In this document: positions 27,434-36,549 of the stretch, piece after piece
How positions within the stretch are numbered: the stretch's first letter is position 1
Layout of the letters: each line of letters opens with the position of its first letter
Source of the DNA: CAZRGV01 sp964599655
Lineage (GTDB): Bacteria; Planctomycetota; Planctomycetia; Isosphaerales; Isosphaeraceae
DNA length: 64,000 nucleotides
Direction: 5' to 3'
Assembly: GCA_964599655.1 (NCBI GenBank)
Contig: CAZRGV010000001.1
Coordinates: 62,001-126,000 of the forward strand
Made by a program: the position numbers and the translations under genes
The notes under the pieces: model-generated
Database searches by the model: none
Told to the model about the DNA's origin: nothing
What the model saw: only the letters and a program-made list of their open reading frames with translations

Positions 27434-29167
27434 TCAATCTCCGAACAGGACCAGGGATCTAACATCCGCGTTTCGACGGCGAAACTCCTCCTGGAATTCC
27501 CTTCGGATCCGCTCGATTTCGTGATGAGGCCGGGCGAAAGGCGGTCGGGGAGGTCTCGTCCCGCCCTGCGGTGGGGCGGGTGCCATTGGTCGTGGCGGCT
27601 CACTTCTGGGGCCGGATTCCGGACGAGGCGGCTCCGCAGTCGTCACGGGACTCAGGAGGATCTCCGTCGTTGATGACCCCGGAAGGGCGACCTTCTGGAC
27701 GCGCTCGAGGGTCTCCAGCGCGAGGCGATAATTGTCGATCGCACGTTCTCGGGCCTCGGCCCGAAGCCGAACGTGCTGAATCGTTAAGGCGCCGACCGCC
27801 ATCGCGATGATCGATGTGACAAGAATCGCCAAACTGACGGCGGCGGCAGTGTGGTGGCGTCGGATGGCTCGACCGAGTCGCGCGAGTCGCGATTCCCGAT
27901 ACGCTGATACGGGCTCGTCGGCAATCCAGCGCTGGACGTCGGACGCCATTTCGGTGGCTGAGGCGTAACGCTGGTCGGGCGAGCGAGACATCGCGCGGAG
28001 GCAAACGGCCTCCAGCGCCGGCGACACACCGTCACATGCCTGGCGAGGTCGAACCGGTTCTTGCTCTCGCACCTTGCGGAGAACCTCCTCGGTGTCAGAG
28101 CCTGTGAAGGGCGGCTGACCGGTGAGGATCTCGTAGAGAATGGCCCCCAGACTGTACACGTCGCTACGAAGGTCGACCTGGTCCCAGCGCCCTTCAGCCT
28201 GCTCGGGAGACATGTACGCCGGGGTTCCGAGCACCTGCCCCTGAAGGGTGGCGTGGCGTTCGTCGTTCGTGCTGCCTGTGATCGGCGGGGTCTTCGCGGC
28301 CTCCTCGGGATGATCGACAAGCTTGGCCAGACCCCAATCGAGAAGGATTACCTCACCAAAGTCGCCAAGGATGACATTCTGACCCTTGAGGTCGCGGTGG
28401 ATGACCCCACGAGAATGGGCGTAGGCGACCGCGTGACAGAGGTCGACGAACGCGTCCAGCAATGTCAACCGACCGAGCGGATCGTCGGCTCCTTCGTTGC
28501 GCTTGCGATGATGACTCTCAATGGATTCGGAGAGTGTGCGGCCGCGAACGAACCGCATTGTATAAAACGGCGTTTTCCCGTTCTCCGGCCGTACCAGCTC
28601 GTAAACCGGAACAATGCCCGGGTGTTCGAGCTGTCCGGTGATGCGTGCCTCGTTCACGAACCGCGAATAAACGGTCGCGTCGCCCGATCGGTCCGATCGA
28701 AGCTCCTTGAGCGCCACGTCTCGGCCAAGTTCGGCGTCGAAGGCGAGCCAGACCTGGCCGATTCCTCCTTTGGCATGGAGTCGCGTGAGGGTGTAACGAT
28801 CCCTCGATTTTGGCTCGTGGGCGATGGTGGTGAGCCAGACGTGACCGTTCCGGTGGGGCAAGTCGCCGATCGATTCACGAAGCTCCGGATCCTCAACGCT
28901 GGAGATCAGCCCTCGAAGATGATCATCGGTGGCCTCGGCCAGACTGGCCCGGACATCGCCGGCGTGCTTTCGGAGCTTTCGCTCCAGCAACCGTTCCACG
29001 TCGGCTCGATCGTTCTGGTGGATCCAGCCTCGCTCGATCATCAAATCGGCCAGGGAGGCGTCTTTTCGAGCGGCCCAGGCCGAGCAGGCTTCGGCGAATC
29101 GGCCCGTGTCGATCAGGTCGGCCTGGAGCGCGAGGACGCCGAAGAGAAGGTTGCGATCAGTCTCCAT
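27434..29167 (-). CDS. Membrane-anchored Hanks-type Ser/Thr protein kinase
   Basis: A 577-aa kinase. Residues 1-120 are a helical, charged N-terminal region. The kinase domain at ~124-415 has GGIGQVW (134-140), the ATP lysine K154 (VALKEL), HRDLKGQN (257-264), the metal motif DWG (277-279) where most kinases have DFG, and GTPAYMSPEQ plus DVYSLGAILYE. A transmembrane helix at ~439-461 is followed by a ~110-residue Pro/Arg-rich tail, so the kinase would face the cytoplasm. It phosphorylates Ser or Thr on unknown targets. Planctomycetes carry many such kinases. It is downstream of DUF1080 on the same strand. Confidence 0.9.
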   Translation of the reverse strand: METDRNLLFGVLALQADLIDTGRFAEACSAWAARKDASLADLMIERGWIHQNDRADVERLLERKLRKHAGDVRASLAEATDDHLRGLISSVEDPELRESIGDLPHRNGHVWLTTIAHEPKSRDRYTLTRLHAKGGIGQVWLAFDAELGRDVALKELRSDRSGDATVYSRFVNEARITGQLEHPGIVPVYELVRPENGKTPFYTMRFVRGRTLSESIESHHRKRNEGADDPLGRLTLLDAFVDLCHAVAYAHSRGVIHRDLKGQNVILGDFGEVILLDWGLAKLVDHPEEAAKTPPITGSTNDERHATLQGQVLGTPAYMSPEQAEGRWDQVDLRSDVYSLGAILYEILTGQPPFTGSDTEEVLRKVREQEPVRPRQACDGVSPALEAVCLRAMSRSPDQRYASATEMASDVQRWIADEPVSAYRESRLARLGRAIRRHHTAAAVSLAILVTSIIAMAVGALTIQHVRLRAEARERAIDNYRLALETLERVQKVALPGSSTTEILLSPVTTAEPPRPESGPRSEPPRPMAPAPPQGGTRPPRPPFARPHHEIERIRREFQEEFRRRNADVRSLVLFGD

Positions 29168-29261
29168 GATGGCAAGGCTCTGGAGGTGCGTTACATTGCG
29201 TTCGATCCCGGCGAGAAGATCACGATCGAGCGGCCTTGATGTGCGAAGAAGGTCGACGGGT

Positions 29262-29296
29262 GGGACACGGCCGAACGTGCCGGCCGACCGTGTCCC
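29262..29296 (-). terminator. Hairpin downstream of the DUF1080 gene
   Basis: Inverted arms of nine bases (29262-29270 and 29288-29296) with a 17-nt interior, itself able to pair further, lie 28 bp past the DUF1080 stop and before the kinase gene on the same strand. This is a likely terminator, which would separate the two genes. Confidence 0.55.
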
Positions 29297-29323
29297 CTCT
29301 CGAATCGATTCCCGCGGGACTGG

Positions 29324-29956
29324 TCAGTCGAGTTCCTTGATCATGATACCACGGAACTGAATTGGGGCCCCCTCGGACTGAAAGCCAATCTGGCCGTGAT
29401 CGGGTGTGGCGCCGACGCCACGAGCGACCGGAATGCCGTTGATCGTGCAGCTAATTAGGCCGTCCTTGCAGGTCACTTCTTCAAGGTTCCACTGCCCAAC
29501 GGGCTTGATCGCCTTCTCCTGCGCCTCGGCGTCCTTGCGGCCATCGAACTTGGCCCCGTTGATGGCGAACGTGTTGCCGGCGTCCTTGTTGAAGAGCTGA
29601 ACCTCGACGCATTTTGGCCAGACCTTGTGTGGTTCCTGGATGTGGATCAAGAGCCCGCTGTTCCCCTTGAATTCCTCGTCGGACTTGAGATCCTCGGGTC
29701 GCTCGTACATCCATTCGAATCGGAGTATGTAATTTTTATAAGACTTTTTGGTCGCGAAGTAGCCACTTGGCTCGCCGGTGAGCCGGATGGTGCCGTCATC
29801 CCGGATTTGGATCGTCTCGGGTTTGATTCCGACCAGCAGGAACTGGGTCGGGTCGGTCCCATGCACGAGAGGCTGAAAGTCGTTCTCCGCGGCGGGGGCG
29901 AGGCACGAGCCGGCAAGAATCAAAAGGAGGGTCACGCACGAGGCGCACGGTCGCAT
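29324..29956 (-). CDS. Exported DUF1080 protein (3-keto-disaccharide hydrolase-like)
   Basis: A 210-aa exported protein. Residues 1-22 are a signal peptide (CVTLLLILAGSCLAPAAEN; the Cys near the cleavage site could be lipidated). The DUF1080 jelly roll follows, with GYFATKKSYKNYILRFEW, GNSGLLIHIQEPHKVWPKCVE and QIGFQSEGAPIQFRGIMI. DUF1080 proteins are abundant in planctomycetes and some hydrolyse 3-keto-disaccharides; activity here is not proven. ATG 29956 has GGAGC eight bases upstream. It is divergent from the SUMF-like gene. Confidence 0.9.
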   Translation of the reverse strand: MRPCASCVTLLLILAGSCLAPAAENDFQPLVHGTDPTQFLLVGIKPETIQIRDDGTIRLTGEPSGYFATKKSYKNYILRFEWMYERPEDLKSDEEFKGNSGLLIHIQEPHKVWPKCVEVQLFNKDAGNTFAINGAKFDGRKDAEAQEKAIKPVGQWNLEEVTCKDGLISCTINGIPVARGVGATPDHGQIGFQSEGAPIQFRGIMIKELD

Positions 29957-30195
29957 GGTCGAAGCTCCGGAATCAGCGACTGGAGGGACGGTCGAGTGAG
30001 GCTTACTCATGAGTTTAGCAGGTTCCTCCGAGGCAAGCAAAACGCACGCCGAGCGACAGGGCTCTGCCGGCTTGTGGCTCCCCTTGCCGACTTTCCAAGG
30101 GACCGTTACGCTAGAAAACGTTGGTGGCATCCATCCGGGCAGTTCCCACCGAATCTCGACCCGGGCCCATCTTCCCCGTTTCGGGGGCGATCCTG

Positions 30196-31824
30196 ATGGA
30201 AGAGTCGTCGCGTGATCCGATCCCGTCACGTCCGATTCCACCGGGCGGCTACCTGCCTCGAATCAGCTACAAGGGACCGGTCGACCCGCAGGCTCCGGAG
30301 CCGTCCAGGCCGAGCGAACCTTCCCGGCCACCGTCGAAAGAAAAAGAGAAGAAGAGAACTTACTCAAGCGAATCGGAGAACCCGAAGAAGGTTCTGAAAG
30401 AGGACACTCCGGAGTTCGATACCTTCCAGGCGCGCCAGCGTACTCGATGGATCGTCGGTGGGGTGGGGCTCGCCCTGCTCTTTCTGGTTGGATACGTCGT
30501 GTTCCGAGCCCTGTCGGTGGTTGAGCCTGAGGAGGATCTTGGGCTAGAGCCGGCCATGGTCGCCGGAAATACCCCGGCCCAGCAGGCCGCAGTTCGAGAA
30601 ACCCAGGCCCGCCAGCTCCTCGAGGACGCGAAGCTCTACGAGAAGCGAGGCAAGACGGAGCAGGCGTTGAAGCGTCTGGAACAACTGCAAACGGCGTACG
30701 CGGGCTCGAACGCGGCGAAGGAGGGGAAGGCTGCCCTGGAACGATTCCGCCAGCGCCTGCCGTTGTTCCCGGAAGGTCCCGTGGTGGTGGCGAAACCGGC
30801 CGAGGCGCCCCCCGAACTTCCCACCCAGCCAAAGTATGTCGTGGTCATGCCGAACCCAGTTGTCTCGCCAGAGCCCAAGACCGCGGTGCTTGCTCCTCCT
30901 CCCACACCTCCCGAACCGAGGCACGAAACCGGCCTGACTTTTGAAACCGCGAACGTCGTCGCGAGACCACTTCCTCCAGGCTTTCGCGCACGAGCCGAAG
31001 CGGGCATCCACACCTCGGGCTGGCCGCTCGAGATCACCTGTGACCGCGACGGCTCATCGATGGTTCTGGTCCCGGGCGCGACGTTCAGCATGGGCAATAA
31101 CCAGGGGCCGCCCTCCGAGCGACCGGCTCACCCCGTGACGCTCTCGACCTATTACATTGACCAGCACGAAGTGACCAATCGCCAGTTCCAGCTCTATCGG
31201 CAGGCGAAACCCGCGCGCGAAGAGGCGACCGACGAGAAGAACCCTTCGGGAGTTGGGGACTCTCTCGACCCCGAACGACCCGCCGTCAATGTGAGTCTCG
31301 ATGACGCCCGGGGCTATGCGGAATGGGCCGGGAAGACGATTCCGACCGAGGCGCAATGGGAGATGGCCGCGAGGTCTCCCGACGGTCGGCTCCATCCCTG
31401 GGGTCGCGGAATCCCGACCTGGGAACGTCCTCGCGAACCCCGTCAGATTGACCGAGTCATGTCGTTTTCGGCGGATCTGTCGCCCTACGGCGTTTACGAC
31501 CTCGCCGGCAATGCCTGGGAATGGACCAACGACTGGTTTGATACCCGATCTTTCCAGCAATCCACGTCGACCCCATTGCTGAACCCGACTGGTCCGGCCA
31601 GAAGCCGGGCTCGAATTCCCGAGGTGACAGTCAAAGGGGGATCGACTGACTGGCAGACCTCCTGGCGATCGGGCATGCGGCCGAGCGCTCGACTGCCCTA
31701 CCTCGGGTTCCGGGGCGTCCTTCAGGTCGAGGCGACCCCGGTTGCCGCACCTGTCTCGCCCGGACAGCCGGTTCCCTCGCCGAATCTGAGCCCTCGCGAT
31801 CCGAACGCCCCCGTGCCATTCTGA
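30196..31824 (+). CDS. Membrane-anchored SUMF/FGE-sulfatase-fold protein without catalytic cysteines
   Basis: A 542-aa protein. A Pro/Ser/Lys-rich cytoplasmic N-terminus (~85 residues) precedes one transmembrane helix at ~86-107 (RWIVGGVGLALLFLVGYVV). A short TPR-like coil lies at ~135-190 (LEDAKLYEKRGKTEQALKRL), then a Pro-rich linker, then an FGE-sulfatase (SUMF1) domain at ~285-515 (SMVLVPGATFSMGNNQGP, YYIDQHEVTNRQFQLY, LAGNAWEWTNDWFD). The C-terminal VKGGSTDWQTSWRSGMRP has no Cys, so it cannot be a formylglycine-generating oxidase. It is more likely a binding or scaffold domain. ATG 30196 has GGGGGCGA upstream. Confidence 0.85.
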   Translation: MEESSRDPIPSRPIPPGGYLPRISYKGPVDPQAPEPSRPSEPSRPPSKEKEKKRTYSSESENPKKVLKEDTPEFDTFQARQRTRWIVGGVGLALLFLVGYVVFRALSVVEPEEDLGLEPAMVAGNTPAQQAAVRETQARQLLEDAKLYEKRGKTEQALKRLEQLQTAYAGSNAAKEGKAALERFRQRLPLFPEGPVVVAKPAEAPPELPTQPKYVVVMPNPVVSPEPKTAVLAPPPTPPEPRHETGLTFETANVVARPLPPGFRARAEAGIHTSGWPLEITCDRDGSSMVLVPGATFSMGNNQGPPSERPAHPVTLSTYYIDQHEVTNRQFQLYRQAKPAREEATDEKNPSGVGDSLDPERPAVNVSLDDARGYAEWAGKTIPTEAQWEMAARSPDGRLHPWGRGIPTWERPREPRQIDRVMSFSADLSPYGVYDLAGNAWEWTNDWFDTRSFQQSTSTPLLNPTGPARSRARIPEVTVKGGSTDWQTSWRSGMRPSARLPYLGFRGVLQVEATPVAAPVSPGQPVPSPNLSPRDPNAPVPF

Positions 31825-31860
31825 GATCGGAAGCGTCGTCGACCAGCGGCTGGATCGTCG

Positions 31861-31892
31861 GAGGCTTTGATCGATCGACGTTTCAAAGCCTC
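31861..31892 (+). terminator. 10-bp hairpin after the SUMF-like gene
   Basis: Arms at 31861-31870 and 31883-31892 with a 12-nt loop, 37 bp past the stop of the SUMF-like gene. It is the first of two hairpins in the convergent gap. Confidence 0.55.
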
Positions 31893-31906
31893 GAAGCCAA
31901 ACACGA

Positions 31907-31944
31907 GGCGGACGGTGCCTTTCCCAGGAAAGGCACCGTCCGCC
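31907..31944. terminator. 18-bp perfect hairpin between convergent genes
   Basis: A perfect 18-bp inverted repeat (31907-31924 and 31927-31944) with only two bases between the arms lies between the SUMF-like gene and the metzincin gene, both reading toward it. A good U-tract is missing, but the stem is the longest perfect one seen in the window. It probably terminates both directions. Confidence 0.8.
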
Positions 31945-31975
31945 ATCAACTCATCGCGCCGTACGCAAACCCGAC

Positions 31976-34864
31976 TCAAAAGCCGTTTGCGTCGAGGCCG
32001 GCGTCGAGGACCTTGCCGATCCGATCGTGGCACTCCTCGAGGTGGGCCTTCGTCGTGTCGTCGATCAGGACATCCTTCAACGCCAGTGCCGCGCCGATCT
32101 TGTCACGAATCTCCTTGAGATGCAGTCGAGCCAGAGCCCGAGCGTCCGCGGGAGCCGAGCCAGCGGAATCAAAGTAGACGAAGGTGTAACGGTCGTTGAT
32201 GCTCGGAACACGCTCGCCCAGAACCATCGTGCTGAGCCGCTTGAGGTACTCGCGCTGGAGATTGCGGCGAAGGGTCGAAATCGCGAGCGTCTTTTCCTTG
32301 GCGTCAGCCGCGGGACCCTTGAGCTCCGACCAGATGCCGTCGGTCAGGGCCCGGAAGACCTCCGAGATCTTCAAAGGTTTGCTCGCGGGATCAGCCTGAA
32401 GCTCCTGGTTCTGGAGGCGAGCCAGGACGTTGCCATCCAGGCACTGGCTAAGGGCGATCTTCTGGATGGCGAGCACGCGTTCAAGCACCGGGAAATCCAC
32501 GCTGGATCCGAAGCCTGACTCACTGCCCCAGTGGCTCCACTTCTCGACGCCGAGCCGTCGGAGGGTCTCGGGTGAGAACTGGAATGATTGGCCATTAAGA
32601 ATATGATCGACAAGAAATGTGAGGGCCTCGCGCTGTTTGGCACCCGAGACCGGGACGATCGGGTCGCGCGCGTCTTTGTCCCCCTTGTGATGTCTCGACA
32701 CCTCCTGGCCACCGATGTAACCCGAGAGCAGCGCGGCCGCGTTGCCGTACTGGTTCAGGAGGAACGAGAAGGCCGTGCGGTTGCGTACCCAGGACTCTCC
32801 CTCTTTGACTGTCTTGGCGTCAAGATTCTTCAGGAGCTGGTCGGCGAGCACGATCCTGTCTCTGGCGAACCGGCTGACGTCGGAACCGAGATCATAAGTG
32901 TTCACAAACGGGTCATTGTTTCCGTACATGTCTTCATCCGTTGCGAAGACGAGGTCGGCGTCGGGGGCGCGAGCGGCGATTTTCTTGAGTTCCTCGGTCT
33001 CGTTGCCGTCGATCTCCCTGTAGGCGTACTCGATCGCCCAGTAGTCGTATGGGCCGATTGTCGCCGTGAAATAGTCGCCCTGCTTTTGCCCCTTTGGGGC
33101 CAGGTTGATCGGAGTGTAGTCCATGACGCTCCCGGTATTGCCCTTCGAACGCGTCACCGACGTGTCGTTGAGCTGATCGATGCTTAGCATCGTGCTGGCC
33201 TTAAAGTTGTGTCGGAGCCCGAGCGAGTGCCCGACCTCATGCATCGTCACTTCCTTGATCGCCTGGCCGAGCAGTTCCTCCGGAAGCTTGGCGTCGACCT
33301 CGCCCTTCTTTTCCTCGGCCAGCGCGAGCAACGCCAGGCTCATCTCGGCCTGCATGCCGCTGGAGAACTGGCAGAACGCCGCCTGGTTTCCGGCGAATCG
33401 TCGAGCCAGATGGGCTTGGAGCGGGGTGGTTTCGGCGGGCATGAGAGCCAGGGCAGGGGCTCCCGGATCGTCGCTCCGCCGGAATTCGAGGGGAATGGGC
33501 AGGCCGAAACCTCGCTTGGCGGCGAGGATCGGACTGATGATCTCCCCGACGCCGATGGGCTCGAATCCTTCGGCCGTTGTTGTTTGCCCATCCTTGACTG
33601 TCGGCGCGCCGGTCAGGATCGCGTACTGTTGTTTCCAGGCCTTGATCCAGGACGCATCGAAGATCACGTCACCGTCGATCATCTCGCCGGTGAGCGGGTT
33701 GGCCCGCAGGCAGGACATCGCATAGGTGCGGTTGGTTGTAATCCAACGGAAGGTGCAGTAGTTCGTGTCTTCCGGGTCGAACTCCTCGCCCGGCTGTTGC
33801 CATCGCACGGCGATCGCGTCTCGGAAGCCGATCTTTTCGAACGCCTTGTTCCACTCTCGAATCCCGTCCTCGACGTAAGGACGATACTCAAACGGGACCG
33901 TGTCCTCGACGTAAAAGACAATCTGCTTCTTCGGAGAGGAGAGCTTCGCCCTTGGGTTGGCCTTCTCGAGTCGCCACCGATTCACCATGCGAACGAACGG
34001 GGTTTCCGACTCGATCCGGCCGAAATCCTTGGTCGCACTCAGAAAGTGTCCCACGCGATCGTCGGCCAGTCGGGGCCGATAGCCCGGATCCGGCAAGCGC
34101 ATCAGGCTGTAATGGATGACGACGGTCACGCCTCGAGGGTCTGCAACGCCATTGTCGTCGCCTCGAAACCGACCGCCTCCGCCGCCGTAGGTCGCCTCGA
34201 TCTGGAGCTCGACGTTATTCGGAAACGCTTTGACCTTACTGATGCTCGAGCGGTTGCGGTCGAAGAATCCAAGCCCGAGCTGGGCGAAGTCCGTCAGGTA
34301 GATCTCGGACAGATCGATCACGGTCGACATCCCACCCGCCGGGTTGACAGTGACGATCGGCAAGGACTGAAGGATCGAGTCGGTGTAGTTCTGCTTGACC
34401 GCCTTCTCGATGGGTGTGCCCGATGGGGCCTTGTAGTGCACGTTGCGACGGATAAGCTGAACCCGGTCGCCGGCCTTGTGGAAGACGAGAACCATCTCGT
34501 CGTCGCGGGTCAGGGGGATGCCCGCCTGGGCCAGGCCTCGAGCGATCGTGATGGGCGCGAGCAGCGGTTGGTCGAACTGATTGGGCCGGATCTCGGCGTA
34601 AAGATGGTCGTCCTTCTTGTGTAAGGTGAAGAGGCCCTCGATCTTTTCGGCCCCCTGGACAACCTCGGCGAAGTCGCGATACTTCTTCAACGTTGATGGG
34701 CCGGACGCGGCACTGTTCGAGTGCGACCGTTGGAGCATTTCCTGCAGATCCAGATCCGGCGAGGCGTCCGACTTCGGAGTCGGCGTATCATCGGCGCGGA
34801 GACTGCTCCATCCGAACGCCGCAGAGATCGCCGCGGCGACACCCAGCGCAAAGAGTTGTCTCAT
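31976..34864 (-). CDS. Secreted zinc-dependent metalloprotease (DUF5117/DUF4953 metzincin)
   Basis: A 962-aa secreted protease. ATG 34864 has GGAAGGA upstream. Residues 1-24 are a signal peptide (MRQLFALGVAAAISAAFGWS). Long DUF5117-like region residues 30-500 include FAEVVQGAEKIEGLFTLHK. The zinc site HEVGHSLGLRH begins at H542 (HExxHxxGxxH); the following segment LRHNFKAST, then VMDYTPIN (a Met-turn candidate), matches metzincins. The C-terminal DUF5118-like region continues to the end. It would degrade extracellular protein. The upstream open frame from 34912 adds 16 non-signal residues and is not chosen. The two terminator hairpins lie just past its stop. Confidence 0.9.
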   Translation of the reverse strand: MRQLFALGVAAAISAAFGWSSLRADDTPTPKSDASPDLDLQEMLQRSHSNSAASGPSTLKKYRDFAEVVQGAEKIEGLFTLHKKDDHLYAEIRPNQFDQPLLAPITIARGLAQAGIPLTRDDEMVLVFHKAGDRVQLIRRNVHYKAPSGTPIEKAVKQNYTDSILQSLPIVTVNPAGGMSTVIDLSEIYLTDFAQLGLGFFDRNRSSISKVKAFPNNVELQIEATYGGGGGRFRGDDNGVADPRGVTVVIHYSLMRLPDPGYRPRLADDRVGHFLSATKDFGRIESETPFVRMVNRWRLEKANPRAKLSSPKKQIVFYVEDTVPFEYRPYVEDGIREWNKAFEKIGFRDAIAVRWQQPGEEFDPEDTNYCTFRWITTNRTYAMSCLRANPLTGEMIDGDVIFDASWIKAWKQQYAILTGAPTVKDGQTTTAEGFEPIGVGEIISPILAAKRGFGLPIPLEFRRSDDPGAPALALMPAETTPLQAHLARRFAGNQAAFCQFSSGMQAEMSLALLALAEEKKGEVDAKLPEELLGQAIKEVTMHEVGHSLGLRHNFKASTMLSIDQLNDTSVTRSKGNTGSVMDYTPINLAPKGQKQGDYFTATIGPYDYWAIEYAYREIDGNETEELKKIAARAPDADLVFATDEDMYGNNDPFVNTYDLGSDVSRFARDRIVLADQLLKNLDAKTVKEGESWVRNRTAFSFLLNQYGNAAALLSGYIGGQEVSRHHKGDKDARDPIVPVSGAKQREALTFLVDHILNGQSFQFSPETLRRLGVEKWSHWGSESGFGSSVDFPVLERVLAIQKIALSQCLDGNVLARLQNQELQADPASKPLKISEVFRALTDGIWSELKGPAADAKEKTLAISTLRRNLQREYLKRLSTMVLGERVPSINDRYTFVYFDSAGSAPADARALARLHLKEIRDKIGAALALKDVLIDDTTKAHLEECHDRIGKVLDAGLDANGF

Positions 34865-35218
34865 GGTGTCCTTCCAAAAAGATGCTGACTGGCTGGCGAG
34901 TTGAGGAGTCAAGTGCCGGTCCCTTACCAGCAGCTCGGGAGAAGATCGTCGCGGAGTCGAGCGCAGTAGAGCGAGGTGGCTGTGCCCGCGCGGCTTACCT
35001 GTCCCTCATCATTCTCATCGTCTTCAAGTTCCCCTTAACCGGCAAGAGTCTGTCGGAGGGAATTCGGAGTGGCCGGCCGAGGTTGCCGGTCGCGACGGGA
35101 ATGCGGTTCAAACACGGTGGTCCAACCGAGCCAGTCGATCCCGAGGAACAGGTTCCATTGGCCGATCACATGGCCGAAATCGGCTAGGTTCCCTCAGCCT
35201 CCGCTCTTGGACCTTGCG
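34865..35218. other. 354-bp intergenic region
   Basis: This lies between the metzincin start and the epimerase stop, both on the minus strand. No convincing gene or strong hairpin was found. It must hold the metzincin promoter, but no good -35/-10 pair could be placed. Confidence 0.5.
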
Positions 35219-36280
35219 TCAAACCGGATCGGCGACCGCTGGGGCGGGCGTTGAGGCGGACGGAAGATCGAGATACCAGCGGACAGTTCGCTCGATACTT
35301 TCTCGGTACGAAAGCGATGGTGACCAGCCAAGTCGTTCTCGGGCCTTCGCGGTGCTGTAGGACAGCCGACGACCCATCAGCCAGGTGGCGTATCGGGTAA
35401 TCAAAGGTGGACGTTGACGTCGCGTGAGGCGGCCCAAGGCTTCGAGCACGAAGGCCCCGGCGAAGACGAAAGGATAACGCCTTCGATGTCGAATGGATGG
35501 TCCCCCGACTGCCTCGGCCCAGAGCTCGAGATAGGCGTGCTGGGTGATCGGACCCTGATCGGTGATGTTGTAGGCTTCGCCGACGGAACCCGGATCAGTT
35601 GCAGCAAGCAGCGCGGCATCTGCGACGCACCCGGCGTAGATGGCACTCATCGGGTTGTCGCCGGGACCGATCAGCGGGACACCCCCTCGCCGGAGACGAT
35701 GGACCAGCCGGGCCGTCGTCGTCCGGTCGCGCTCGCCGAAAAGCCAGCTCGGGCGAAGGATCGTCAGGGGCAGGCCGTCCCGCTCGTGCATCGCCCAGAG
35801 TAATCGCTCGCAGTCCACCTTGCTGTGGGTGTAGTAGTCCCAGAGCGGCCAGACGTTCTGTCCCAGCGGGGCTGTCTCCTCGATCGGCGGGCTTCCATCT
35901 CGGGGATGACCGTACGCGCTCGTCGAGCTGATATGGAGGAAACGCGAAACCCCGTTCGCCATCGAGGCGCGGGCCAGTGAGGCGGTGGCCTCGACGCATC
36001 CGATCCGAAACTCGGCCCAGCTTCCCCAGTCGCCCACCTTGGCGGCGGCATGGTAAACGACGTCCACATTGCGAGTCGCGTCGCGGCACGAACCAAGATC
36101 GGTCAGATCGCCCACGAGCAGGTCGACGCCGAGTGATTCGAGGAAGGCCGTGTTGGCACCAGGCCGAACGAGCGCCCGGACCGTCCGACCCGCCGCGACG
36201 AGCCGCTCGGCGATGTGGCTGCCGAGCAGTCCGGTCCCGCCTGTGACCAGATCTACCTTGGATGTCAAAGTTTGCGGCAT
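35219..36280 (-). CDS. NAD-dependent epimerase/dehydratase (extended SDR)
   Basis: A 353-aa extended short-chain dehydrogenase. The NAD(P) site VTGGTGLLGSHIAERLVAAG begins at about residue 9; then VDLLVGDLTD, VVYHAAAKVGDWG, HISSTSAYGHP and the catalytic YYTHSKVDCE (Y-x3-K). The closest flavour is 3-beta-hydroxysteroid dehydrogenase/isomerase-like epimerases acting on sterol-type or sugar-nucleotide substrates; the choice is open. The C-terminus has a hydrophobic patch (FVFAGAFVLEALGRL). ATG 36280 starts at the family N-terminus; the longer frame from 36592 adds 104 non-homologous residues. It is divergent from the GAF-HlyD gene. Confidence 0.88.
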   Translation of the reverse strand: MPQTLTSKVDLVTGGTGLLGSHIAERLVAAGRTVRALVRPGANTAFLESLGVDLLVGDLTDLGSCRDATRNVDVVYHAAAKVGDWGSWAEFRIGCVEATASLARASMANGVSRFLHISSTSAYGHPRDGSPPIEETAPLGQNVWPLWDYYTHSKVDCERLLWAMHERDGLPLTILRPSWLFGERDRTTTARLVHRLRRGGVPLIGPGDNPMSAIYAGCVADAALLAATDPGSVGEAYNITDQGPITQHAYLELWAEAVGGPSIRHRRRYPFVFAGAFVLEALGRLTRRQRPPLITRYATWLMGRRLSYSTAKARERLGWSPSLSYRESIERTVRWYLDLPSASTPAPAVADPV

Positions 36281-36549
36281 GAGCGAGACAGGCCTCGAAC
36301 CGGCATCCGGGATGCTTTCGGGTCCGGCCAATGTAGCGTCGACGCCGACCCTTTGGCAAGGGAGCGAGACGATGGCGGAACGTGGGCACCCGAACGGGAC
36401 AGGTTCACGGCAAAAAAATGGGAAGGTCGTCCGGGCGGGTGTCCCGTTGTGTTTGAAGCGCTTCTGCGCCGAAAGCGAAGGCGGGGTCGGCAACCGCGGA
36501 GCCGGCTCCCGGCTCTCTGACTCGGTCGCCCCAACGTTCGGGAACTCCC

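Noticed and set aside
33209..34624. Open frame of 471 codons on the plus strand opposite the metzincin
   Set aside because: Antisense to a gene with clear HExxH motif and signal peptide; composition fits a codon shadow.
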